A DNA stretch of 64,000 bases from Apostichopus japonicus (taxonomy: Eukaryota; Echinodermata; Holothuroidea; Aspidochirotida; Stichopodidae). Positions 34,921 through 47,500 of this stretch are shown one piece after another. Both the position numbers and the translations under genes were made by a program. The notes below the pieces were generated by a model that saw only the letters and a list, made by a program, of their open reading frames with translations, had not been told where the DNA came from and made no database searches. Numbering within the stretch: position 1 is the first letter of the stretch; every line of letters starts with the position of its first letter. The DNA lies in assembly GCF_037975245.1 (NCBI RefSeq), contig NC_092564.1, positions 3,437,984 to 3,501,983 of the forward strand, given 5' to 3'.

Positions 34921-35628
34921 ACAGTGTCCAATGTTTGGTGATAACCTATTAATTGAGCTGTTTATTATTTACAGTGTCCAATGTTTGGTGATAACCTATT
35001 AATTTAGCTGTTTATTGATAACAGTGTCCAATGTTTGGTGATAACCTATTAATTTAGCTGTTTATTAATAACAGTGTCCAATGTTTAGTGATAACTTATT
35101 AATTTAGCTGTTTATTAATTACAGTGTCCAATGTTTGGTGATAACCTATTAATGTAGCTGTTTATTAAATAAAGTGTCCAATGTTTGGTGATAACCTATT
35201 AATTTAGCTGTTTATTAATTACACTGTCCAATGTTTGGTGATAACCTATTAATTTAGCTGTTTATTAATTATACTGTCCAATGTTTGGTGATAACCTATT
35301 AATTTAGCTGTTTATTAATTACAGTGTCCAATGTTTGGTGATAACCTATTAATGTAGCTGTTTATTAATTACAGTGTCCAATGTTTGGTGATAACCTATT
35401 AATTTAGCTGTTTATTAATTACAGTGTCCAATGTTTGGTGATAACCTATTAATGTAGCTGTTTATTAAATAAAGTGTCCAATGTTTGGTGATAACCTATT
35501 AATTTAGCTGTTCATTAATTACATTAGTGTCCAAGGATTGGTGATAACCTAATAATTTAGCTGTTCATTAATTACAGTGTCCAATGTTTGGTGATAACCT
35601 ATTAATTAAGCTGCTCATTAAACCAACA
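34921..35628 (+). repeat. 50-bp satellite, 14 copies
   Basis: Unit ACAGTGTCCAATGTTTGGTG followed by ATAACCTATTAATTTAGCTG and TTTATTAATT. Period is exactly 50 bp until an insertion near 35521. A variant pair (AATGTAGCTG then AAAGTGTCCA) recurs 300 bp apart (35121-35220 and 35421-35520), indicating block duplication. Confidence 0.92.
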
Positions 35629-37368
35629 CAGTGGGCAGTTCTTGGCTTGGCTTGTACAACATGTAATATTTGTAAATACAATTTCCAAAAAAGTTTGAAT
35701 TTTTTATCAATCTTGCTTTAAAATTGCCTCCTTTGGCTTAAACGTGAATACAGTTATCTCACCTTTAGCATTAGAAATTTACTTAAACTTCTCTTTATAT
35801 TATCCTCTCGTGTGTATCGCTCGATTAATATAGTTGGCATTTCTATGTGTGATGTTGTTTTAGTGATGTCATTCTCTAGTGCACTGGTCTATATACAATT
35901 CACTTCATATGTGCGTGTGACAATGTTTTATCCTTCCTTCCTCCTTCCTTTATGAATATTCATATTTGATCAGCTCTGCCATGCATGAATTTATGCAGCT
36001 CTTAGTGTAAATAAAACTACGCATACTTACGTAATGTGCTCACATATTGGGTATGCTGTTATGATAATATATAACTCTGTTTTCGTGTTTACATGAACAT
36101 TATTTTCGTTAAAACTTTAGTTTTCCTTCTAGTTTTTCAGGCAATTTGGCGTACAGTTTGAGATGCAAAGTCCACTGGAGTGTATTTCTCATTGTATTAC
36201 TTGACTGTTCTAATAATTAAGTCCTATTGTTTTGTCTTATGTTACTTGCAATTTTGAGTTACCCTGCCTCTTGCCATTTATTTTCCTTTCTTCTGTTATA
36301 TTTGTACATTTCATTTTTGTTTTCATTTGATTTGTTTTTTTTATTTGATTGTGTAATCTTTTCCACTGTTCAATATTTGCTAGTCCTGTAAAGTGTGTAC
36401 ATGGCAACACGACTTGATTGCAATCGGTCTCCATGGTAACTGGAGTTTGTTCACAATACTGCAATGTTTTACAACTTGATGATGTAGGATAAATTAAAAA
36501 TGATTCTTTCTTTTCATATGTTGTTTTTTCTTCATCTTTGCTTCCTTTTTGTAGTCACTGAAAGTTTTTTTTATGTAGATCAGGATTCAATAAAAACTTT
36601 AGAAGTACTCAAGTGGAACACCAAGGAGGACCAGATGGGGGTGGGGGGGGGTGAGGGAGGCAGAGGGATGGAGATATGTGTATGCTATTAATTCAAAAAC
36701 TTGTTTTCTTACAAGGAACTATCCACACATTGACATAGAGGTAATGGGGTTGCTTAGATGGCTAGTTTGAGTGATGCAATAGGTAGTCACCATTCTTGCC
36801 TAGCTAACATTGAGCATAAAAAACATTAACACATGAATATACAAGTTCAGTTTATTTTGAGATCATTAATAACTGTCTTGACATTAGCAGACGTTATGTC
36901 GAAATTAACATTGATATACAAATGTTCATACTCTGTCAAATAACATAGACGTTTACACCATATCACAATGACATACATACAGTTCTTGGACATTCAGTAA
37001 AATATACATACATTTCATAATAATAACCATATTCATATGTCTGGTAATAAGTATTAAACAATAATATCCACCTGACCTTACATATAAGGGGTCTATTAAG
37101 ACTGGATTTGGATCTGATCCGGATGGAAAGAAACAGGGTCTGCTTGTGTAGACTACTACTTCTCCCTAATACATGGCATGCTGTGACATCCATAGTGCAT
37201 TTACCACTAATCTTAATACATCATGAACTCTATGCTGAAATTGTAGGACGTCTGCTCGGACTCAGTTTGATCTGAATCAAAATGGGTTAACATAAGACTT
37301 GATCGGAATTCCTCTGTTGGGATCCATATCTGGTGTTAACAGAACCTGATCAACATTTACATGCAGAT

Positions 37369-37935
37369 GGTCTGTGTTCAGTTACATTACTCTATGTGGC
37401 CTCATAGGGGTACACATATAACATTTACATACATATGGTCTGTGTTCAGTTACATGACTCTATGTGGCCTCATAGGAGTATACTTATAACATTTACATAC
37501 ATATGGTCTGTGCTCAGTTACATGACTCTATATGGCCTCATAGGAGTATACTTTTAACATTAACATACAGATGGTCTGTGTTCAGTTACATTACTCTATG
37601 TGGCTTCATAGGAGTATACTTATAACATTTACATACAGATGGTCTGTGTTCAGTTACATTACTCTATGTGGCCTCATAGGAGTATACTTTTAACATTAAC
37701 ATACAGATGGTCTGTGTTCAGTTACATTACTCTATGTGGCTTCATAGGAGTATACTTATAACATTTACATACAGATGGTCTGTGTTCAGTTACATGACTC
37801 TATATGGCCTCATAGGAGTATACTTATAACATTTATACACAGATGGTCTGTGTTAAGTTACATTACTCTATGTGGCCTCATAGAGGTAAACTTATCCCAT
37901 TAACTTACATATGGTCTGTGTTCAGTTACATTACT
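37369..37935 (+). repeat. 68-bp satellite, about 8.4 copies
   Basis: Unit starts GGTCTGTGTTCAGTTACATT, followed by ACTCTATGTGGCCTCATAGG and AGTATACTTATAACATTTAC. Starts are at 37369, 37437, 37505 and on to 37913. Confidence 0.92.
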
Positions 37936-38089
37936 CACTTTAAAATAACGCCCTCATTTGGATCGGATTTGTAAGATTTCAAATCAAATATTGTTTAACA
38001 ATCAAGGAATGTTCAAAACTAAAATATTTACATATGTCAATAACATCTCGTGTCAATGACACCAAACAGTAAATCATCCAACGTAAAAG

Positions 38090-38095
38090 TTTATT
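38090..38095 (-). terminator. Candidate poly(A) signal AATAAA, LRR receptor gene 1
   Basis: Minus-strand AATAAA 345 bp after the stop codon. No nearer canonical hexamer was noticed. Confidence 0.4.
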
Positions 38096-38439
38096 ATTAA
38101 AAGTTAAAGATATGAAACTGAAATGACTCCCTTCCCCCACTCACCCACCCTTACCCAAAGAAAAATACAAATGTTAAAAAATATCACTATTATACTACCG
38201 TAATTACTCTGATTAATCTTCAGATATAAGACTCATAATATGTAGCACATAATCTGATCATAATATTTACAAGAAGGGTTACTGAGTTTGAAAACAAATC
38301 TTTAACAGAATGACCATCTTCAATCAAAAGTGAATTCCCCCCCCCCCCCCCCCGTATTACAATGATATCCACGGTTTACCTTTCTGCATGTCTCATGTAC
38401 TGGTCCAACCTCTTTAACCGTTTCATGCATGTTCAGGAT

Positions 38440-38570
38440 TCACACAATATTTTCACCACGCCGCCTATATCGTCGATGAAAGAGATAATACCAGCCCGCA
38501 GAGAAGAACAGAGTTACTTTCTTGGGAAATCTCTTCTTGATATTGACAATGGTTCGGAACACCAATTCAC
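38440..38570 (-). CDS. LRR receptor exon 15, C-terminal tail
   Basis: Acceptor cccag. It encodes GELVFRTIVNIKKRFPKK, then LFFSAGWYYLFHRRYRRR and TGA. The close match to the paralogue exon at 61130 supports frame and acceptor. Confidence 0.8.
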
Positions 38571-41500
38571 CTGGGAACGATATGATAAATATGATATGAT
38601 ATGATATTATCTATAGATGAATTATACATATAGGCCTCACTGTAGATTTAAATAATTTCATATCGATAAATTTGTAATAATATTCGTGTCTTCTAATATT
38701 CGTGATACAAGGCAGTTACGACCATGTGGCCATAGGCGTATGAGCCCAAATTGATTCGGGGGGGGGGGGGAGGGGCTGTAACGACTTGCCCGCAAAACAT
38801 AATCAAAATTGTTAGCGCGCTCCGCGCGCGTTCGACATGCTAATGTACGTATCATATAGGCTTTTACATGAGTAATGGCGAATAAGTCGGGCAAGCTTAG
38901 AACTCAGTTATTTTAATGTCCAAGGAGATTTTTGTTAAACTATTGATTTCCTTTAGCTACATCATTTTAATTTATTTTCTTTCAGTAGGTGCCCAAAAAA
39001 ATTATCAGAATATTGCTGGAATTTTCACAAAAATATTTGGCTGGGGGGGGGGGGGCTGTAGGCCCCCAGCCCCCGCCTCCTACGTCTATGCCTGTGACCC
39101 CAATTAAATCGAGAGTGCATTAATGTTTTATCACTCTGATAAGTGATGAGCCTATAATGCCTATGAGGAAGCTATGCCGTATGCTATAATAATCAACTCA
39201 ACATGTTAATATGGTTCTTAAAGTCACGTGACTTGCAGTCCAATGTTCTGGCCTTCAGAGTCTTTGTGTGTCGTCATAACTTCATGACTTTCCATGTTAC
39301 GATCAGTCAAATATAAAAATGTTACAACAAGCAAACCATGACAGGTGGTACATAAATGTTCTAAAACGAAAAATGTGAAATTTATTTGATGGATATTCTG
39401 CAGTATAGAGTACTCAGCATATACTTGCCAACGATCAGGAGTAAGACGGCAATATTTAATATGATTAAAATGCCGCCTTGGTTATGCTTTTTCCGAACAT
39501 CTGTCTTGATTGACATTATCACAACATTGGTGAAAATCACTGCAAGAGAGAAGAGCTGAAGAAAGAAAACAATAAAGAGGTCATTATGTAGATTAGTTGG
39601 TGTTGTGTTCGTGAGGAGGTTGGGCTTTTTCAGCCAAGCCCACTGTTTCCTTCGCTACGTGCCGCTCTCATCAAATCATTAAATCTGACTGGTTTCCCTA
39701 TTATATCCCATCAATTGGTCTATCAAATACAAATATTACACACAGAGAGGTCCCGTGATGTTGATGGGGAGCGTGCGTAGCCAGCTAGACAATGTATGTA
39801 GTTTAGATCCTCCTGCCAGCAGGAACTCGCGAAGAAGCCTCATTGGCTTATATCAAAGCCGCAAGCTGACCGAAGTCAGTCTCTTAGATTCATATTAAAC
39901 GTCCATGATTATGAATTGTCAATTGTCAACAACTCTGTAACTGGACGACATACTTTAATCTTGGAGTGACTCGAACTGGGGATCTTATGATTGAAAGGCA
40001 CCGGCGTTAACCACTGAGCTAACACTTCTTAACTTACACTCCAGTTAACACTCCACACGATCTCTGGCTGTAATATAGTGACAGAGGATTTAAACGGAAC
40101 TGTCAAGGAGGGAATTGTGGGAGAAGGGCTTAAGAGGATCCAGAGTGTATAGGGTACCTGATAAGGTGCATCGAGACTTACCGTCTGTGTGTAATTCAGT
40201 CCTACAAACTTACCGGTAATATCACAAGGAAAACAGTATCTCTTGCTCCTTCGGTTTGCCACATTAATGATTGAACATTTCTTGCTTTAAGTAACCAAGG
40301 ACGCGCGTTTGGAGGCTAAACTCGCTATGCGGGACCCATCGGCGAGGGACACATCATTATTAAGATGTGGACGGTCATTAAACCCTCGGCAGCTATGATT
40401 TTATTTTTGTTGTTGTTGAGAAGTGGATAAAACATTTGATTTTTGCTGTTCCTTGTTTTTAAATCGAGTACAACTTCTCAGCATGAAGAGCCAGTTTCGA
40501 TTCATTACAAGCGGAAACTTTTAATTTCACCACAGGGACATGATAACAACCTAAGACGCATGTGCAGCTAGTCTTATCAAGATGAATATAGTAGCAACAC
40601 ATGGTTAAAATACAGATAATCAAAGGGTTGATTTATCAGTCATTATTCCAATAAGGGTGTGGAACGTGTTAGAGAAATGGCAACTTGTGAGTTTCTTAAT
40701 TACATATACACCTCGTGTGATACTTTTTAAGAAAAAGTCACCCAGGAAAGAACCTGGGCACGAAAACCAAACTACCAAACGACTGATCCGCTCTCAACCC
40801 CAGTCCCCTTGCATCGGGACTGTGACTATGGATCATCGTCAGGTGTGCATCACCATTCCCGAAGGGAACAGATACACCTCGTGTGATTCAAAGAGCTGGT
40901 AATTGTCGCTTGCAGCGAGGTATGGTTATTCTTCAAGGTAATGCTGAAGCTTTGACAATCTAGATACTCTATGGTCAGACAATGACACGATATAAACAAT
41001 ACTTTGAATTGACTCTGTGTTTAGCTGACAACATTAAGCCTGTAACTAGCTCACTTTCGACATTAGGAACGACTGGAAAATCAAATCTATAGACAGTATA
41101 ACAAATCATATAGCATTGTACGAGTCTTGGGGTGATCATGAGCAAATACTATGAATATGTCTGTAACTTTCTACATATTTTAAAACAATTTCCTCAGTGA
41201 AAAGAGGTCTGAAAGAAAAATGTTATCAAAACTTCATCTGGGATGATATGCGTTTGCTATAGAACTTCCCGGTCGTTGCAAATACATAAAATTCACTCCC
41301 TTTAATCGTTTAAAACCTTACCAGGAATTCCACAATGACATTCCAGAAGTTATGCAAATGTACCATAGTAATTGAATGTACTGGTTGGCCACTGCGTTGC
41401 AATAGACATTATGTATACAGGCGGCCATATTGTTATATATATCGTGTCGTACACGTAACAGCTGTCAATTTGTTCGGGAGACACAGCGGGTCAGACTCGT

Positions 41501-44500
41501 ACAGTGGTTTTGTTTGTAACTAACATTATGTATGATTGTTGAATCCTATCTGTTCCCTTTGAAATGGAATGGTCATACACATCTGACTATGATCACATAG
41601 TAACATTCTCTATATGCAAGTGGAATGGGATTGAGAGTGGATCGGTAGTTTGGTTTTCTAGCCCATCATTTCTTTTAAGGGTAACTACACAGTACGATGA
41701 ATCTACTATAATATTCATCAGGCATAGGCTATACCACATCGCTGCCGAATGTTATATGGTGGACTGCATGTCCAGTTCTATGGATTATGTACGCAGATAT
41801 CGAGAACGTTAACATAGTATCCGGAACTTCAACAACGTTGTTATTGAGGTAAATACGTAAAACAAGTAAATCCGCGCTTCGTAACTTCGCTATGTGGAGA
41901 GAAACTAACAATATCAGGGCTTAGCATTCATTCTTAGGCATAGGCTACGTATAGTGTGATATACGCGCTCTTTTAGGGTTTTCCTGACCAACCAGACTTT
42001 TACTATTTAGACGTATAATAACGCGCCATTGTACGATCAGTTGGGAATAGTCAAATGATTCAAAATATTAAACGAATAACATTTGTCTCGGTCTGGTTCA
42101 TCATGTTTCTACTTACACTGCCAGCCTTTAGTGTAAGAAATGGTTTCAGTCAGACTATATATACCTAACTTTATTGCTTACAATGGATACTACATGACGT
42201 CACAAATGGAACATTATTGCTTTACCTGTAGTCGCTGATCATAGGGACACTTCATTGGCATGTACCTAGCATGCAGGGTTAGGAACAAAACGGACACACA
42301 GATGGTCAGCGGAACAATTCGATAGTCCCATCCGTAAATAGTCAACAAAATGGTCTGTGAACACTTCCGTATCAGCTCTAGGATTTCCCAATACCAGAAT
42401 TGACTTTTGTAGTTTTCACAAAGAAAATTGAGCCAAGTCGGAAAAGCAGGTGGGACATCACTGTAATCAACAACAAGCGGCATGTCCTCTTCAGTACCTG
42501 ATTCTTCTGCTTCTGTAGAATTGTTATCATCAGTTAGTCGACGTTGAGTAGACCAACGCGAACAATGTTTCCACAAGAAACAAAAAAGTGTTGCTGGAAA
42601 TGCGATGACGTATAACAGTGTAAAACAATACGCTGCTATATTGTACGAATGAAACGCTGATGTTTTACAGTCAATCCCATAGTCAGATCGTAGAAGACGT
42701 CTAGTTTCATTCTCTGTGGCATTGTCATGCAATGGAAATTCCTGGCATGCACTTGGATACATGTTGAAAATAACGGTGGATATACCCGGATACATGCAAA
42801 AGAAGAGTACAGTTACATACGTAAGAAGACGGTCCTTTAACTTCCTCAGTTTGGTAGATACCAATTGGGTTTCAGAAGGAAGATAGTTATACTTCAGGTA
42901 AGCTCGCTTAGCTTGATAGATAAGAGATGCGGAGCAAATGATGAAAATTGGCATAATTATACCAATAACGAATCGACCTTCAGGGTTTAATTCCAGATTT
43001 TCGAATAAGCACCTGGCGCCTGAAACGTCACGTATTATATTCAGTTCCATCAAAGATATCACAGTTCCCAAGGGTACGAGTGGGTCGGCCCAGCTGACGT
43101 CATGTAATGATTCTAGTAACTTTCCAACGATTTGATAGAATCCTAACAGGATTTTAGTCCTAGATATCAACACATTTACCACAGAACGCTTTTTGGTTGT
43201 GTTCTTTCGTTCCTTTTCAAATTGCCATGACAACAGCAAGAGCAGAGAAACACAAAGGAACACAAATACACTGGTCATAGCAATTAACATGATTTTCTTC
43301 GGGCAAGGTACGCAGAGATTGAGCGCACCATAGTAATTATTCTGACATTTAGCGCATAACCAGCCTTTATACCCTTTTTCACATCTGGTCGTTACATTCT
43401 GAAAGCCGTCGTTGATGCAACTTCTCTTTCTCAGACAAGGAAAAGCTTTCGGTATTATCCCATCATAACTATTGCTTGTCCCCTTGAACGAATGATCCAG
43501 CTTCTTCATATTGATCACGAAATGTCTGTAGTTACTCCTGCTAGCGTTGGCAAATTCCCAACTCCAGAAATAGCCAGGTAGAGGAAGTTTCACATCATGG
43601 GAGCAATTATATATGTTGTTGTCACAAGGAAAGCATTTCCCAAATCGATGTGTTCTTGTATGGTTAACTTTACAAAAGCAAGCCCTGTAACTGGCTGGGC
43701 GGCTTTTGTCGGTACCCTCTGGACATACTTCACACTGATCACTAGATACTCCTGCACCATTGCTCACCCATGTACCGCTGTTACATACTTTGCAAGCAAT
43801 TTCACCGGGATTTCGAGCCGATACTCCAAAGTCATCCTGATAAAAGCCACCTATAATAAAAGAAATGTGAAGTTATCAGATATTACGCACGCAAATGAGT
43901 TTAATTTCAAAGAAAAGATCATAATTGTACTTCACTGATACTTTTGTCCGTTAAGGTAATCAAATATGCCACAAAGTCAAAGAATAGTCACAATATATAG
44001 CCTACCACAACTTCAACAAGCGTTCGCTGCCAACCCTCCAAATTATTTCTCCTAAGTGGGATATCGAACTGTCTATTTTAAGTTAATCGCAATGTCTTGA
44101 AATCATTTGAACATTTAGAATCACCAGTGAAGAATTTTTCATACCTGATAACAATTTTTAGCTGGCCGAAAGTTGGGGCCAATACTAGCTGATAGCTTGA
44201 AACATATAGAATGAAATTCAAACCACTGATCGCAATTGCCTAAATTGTTAAAATATATGTTTAAGATACCCCGCAATGCAAAAACATTAAAACACATATG
44301 GGTTTTTTATCCATCTTTAATTAGCTTTCATGTTACACATGTTCGCAAAACGTATTTCCTTTGGATAAAGCTTTTTTTCTGTAACTTTGACTAACCCATT
44401 TCAAATGTTTATACAATTTAGAGAATCTTCGCGGGCATTTGCAAATATTTTTCATATTCCGTTGATAACTATTAATGTGTTCTCATCGAGCAAAATATAG

Positions 44501-47500
44501 TTCAGGGAGAAATGTTGTTTTTGACATGTCAAAAGGAGCATAGTTTATGAAATTTGCATTAAATTTCTACTTGCCGTTGAATTGTACACGTTTATACTGT
44601 ATGACACTTTGAGTAATAACAATTAATATAAAACCAACATATATCTTCTAAGTTTGAAATAATGTACGAATCTGCATGCATTATGATATATATATATCAC
44701 GTGTGGAACTTCCATTTCTTCCTGACTCTGTCATTCTACATAAGCGTTCTCGGCTTTGTGAACCACCACCGAGTTACACGTGCAACAATGTGCGCCAATT
44801 ATAAAATGATGCGGCCCCATATCTCTATACCTCAATAGTGAGACTCAATTCACAATACGATTATAAGTGTAGCAGTTATATTCTGATAGGTGTACAATTC
44901 TCAAAAGAGCAGACAAAATTACAGGTTTTACCAATTCATTATCGAAGAGAAATGTTTGATGCCATCGTCTATCTTTCCCTTGATAGAGGGCGTGCGTGTT
45001 TAAAGATAGGCAATCCTACTTATCATCATTTAATGTGAGCCCATGTGTGACTTTGTAACAACATACTTTATCTTATAAAAGTTCAAGCGTAATCAAATAG
45101 TGCTGTGAATATTTGATAGTTGGCCTATTTAAAGTGGATGTAACCTTTTACCTGCTGGACATTTCTGGCATCCCTGTTTACCTGTATATATAACCTATTA
45201 CTTGCTGGACAATTCTGGCATCCCTGTTTACCTTTAACCTACTACCTATAACCTATTACCTGCTTGACAATTCTGGCATCCCTGCATACCTATAACCTGT
45301 TACGTATAGCCTATTACCTGCTGGACATTTCTGGCATCCTTGTTTACCTATATAACCTATTACTTGCTGGACAATGCTGGCATCCCTGTTTACCTTTAAC
45401 CTGCTACCTATAACCTATTACCTGCTTGACAAGTTCTGGCAACCCTGTATACCTTTAACCTATTACCTATAACCTATTACCTGCTTGACAATTCTGGCAT
45501 CCCTGTTTACCTATATAAGGCTATTACTTGCTTGACAATTCTGGCATCCCTGTTTACCTTTAACCTGCTACCTATTACCTGCTTGACAATTCTGGCATCC
45601 CTGTTTACCTTTAACCTATAACATACAACCTATTACTTGCTTGACAAGTTCTGGCATCCCTGTATACCTATAACCTGTTACGTATAGCCTATTACCTTCT
45701 GGACATTGCTGGCATCCTTGTTTACCGTCGGCATAGAATCCTTTACTGCATGTTGTACAACTACTGTTGCTGCAATTGAAACCTTCCTTTTTCAAAATAT
45801 CGAGTATGTCTATCTCTTTCGGAGTATTATATGAACGGAGGTCCGATGCATCCAGTTTAATGGTTGGAAGAAGCTCATTGGAACATATGCTAGATGGAGT
45901 AAACAAAGGAAATAACCATGCTCTATAAATTAATATCAAATATTTATTACATCGTCATGCAGTGTCCACAATTTGAGCATTGTTAGTTGGCAGGAATTCA
46001 AAGCTGTACACAATTGTAGGCTGATATCCATCATTCAGTCATGCGCCCACCTCATTAAAACATAAAATAAAAAAGCCCTAACCTCTTGGTACACTAGCAT
46101 ACACTTAACACGTGTTCACAAATCACAACCAAACCTGGATTTCATTCAAAAGAGTTCTCAACGTATAGGCTGTGACCGAGAATGACCATAGTCAATGATA
46201 TGCATCTCCAAACTATATGGTATATATACTAATGATGCAATCAACGATAGTATAACCCTTCGTACTATGTTTGCCTTCCGTAGCTCTTATACGAACTTAC
46301 CATTTCAATATATTACTTACACACTGACCAAGTGGTTGCTCGAATCCTCTCACATATATTCTTTTAGAATCTGCGGGAAGCACAATCCAGGCTTCACCTG
46401 TCAACTGACATTCCAATATATACAGGCACGCGCAAATCGACACAGGCGCATGACCACTGTCGAAAATCCTATCCACTATGGAGCGGTGCTGGGAGAGGGG
46501 GTGGGGGGGGGGGTAATAGAGGGAGATAAACTTACATGTGTATTTTCTTGTTATCTATTAGAGGAAGAGTGTCTAAGAATTCGCAATTGAGAACACTGTG
46601 GAAGTGAAATAAATAAAAACTATGGTAACAATACGTTTAGTTTAAATTATTAGTTATGCAACAATCAGTAAAGATATATCACAACTAATACGCGATAGAA
46701 GGGAAGGCAAGGTAGAGGGGATGTTTTCCTTTTCGAATTGGTTATTTTACCGTCAGTAAATTTCATTTCATATCCCCCAGTCCGCCGATTGATACAATAC
46801 AGATTTTATATTGTTGAAAGGTTTGTATTCTTATCTGATTTAAAACCCTTTGCGAGCACATTCTTTGCTCTGGCAAACTTCTTTATAATTTTCATCCAGT
46901 TTTTTTTTCTCTTAATGAGTTTCTTTTCTATATATATTTGCCTTTGAGTAATGGTTTTACAATGTTTAATATGTATTGCTAGATGAATGAACTAACCAAT
47001 ATGAGTGGGTTTAAAATAGCAAACATTATGTGCGTATCCTAATTGACAACATATAACGAACAAATTAAACGAAACAAATGTTACATATGGGCTAATGAAA
47101 TAAACTTAAGAATTTAACAATAAGAAAGCTTGCATTTACATTTCTGCTTGCAATAAACCGTCAAATATTGTGCCGCTTAAATTCTTTATCTTGTTGTCAT
47201 GGAGATATCTGAAATGAAAATCAATATACACATTTCATACATATAATTCAGATCAACCACATAAAGCTAAAGTAAGCTCGCAGGAGTTGTAGAAAGTTTT
47301 CAAAATGATAACCTTTTTTTTTTCACAATGTCTATTTTCAGAGACTATTCAGAGACTAAGTGACAAGTAACAGCAACATATTTTGAATTAAATTATCACA
47401 TCCAACAAATGTAGTGAATATGGGGCAAATTACCTATGTGTCCGTAGGGAGTGCTTTAAAGGGATATTCCAGACATATTGCAAATCGTGAAGGCAAAATT

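Larger units (their letters stand above)
30691..38089. other. Intergenic region between convergent genes
   Basis: Lies between the 3' ends of the THSD7-like gene (+) and the receptor gene (-). It contains SINE copy 3, a degenerate 3-copy repeat (31735-32115), a 50-bp satellite (34921-35628) and a 68-bp satellite (37369-37935). The only protein-like open frame is a weak one at 33720-33971. The rest is AT-rich DNA with nothing I recognise. Confidence 0.6.

Noticed and set aside
46195-46590. 131-codon plus-strand open frame
   Set aside because: Lies in an intron on the antisense strand, with no domain pattern and a G-run-derived glycine stretch. The length is unusual but not enough to call a gene.
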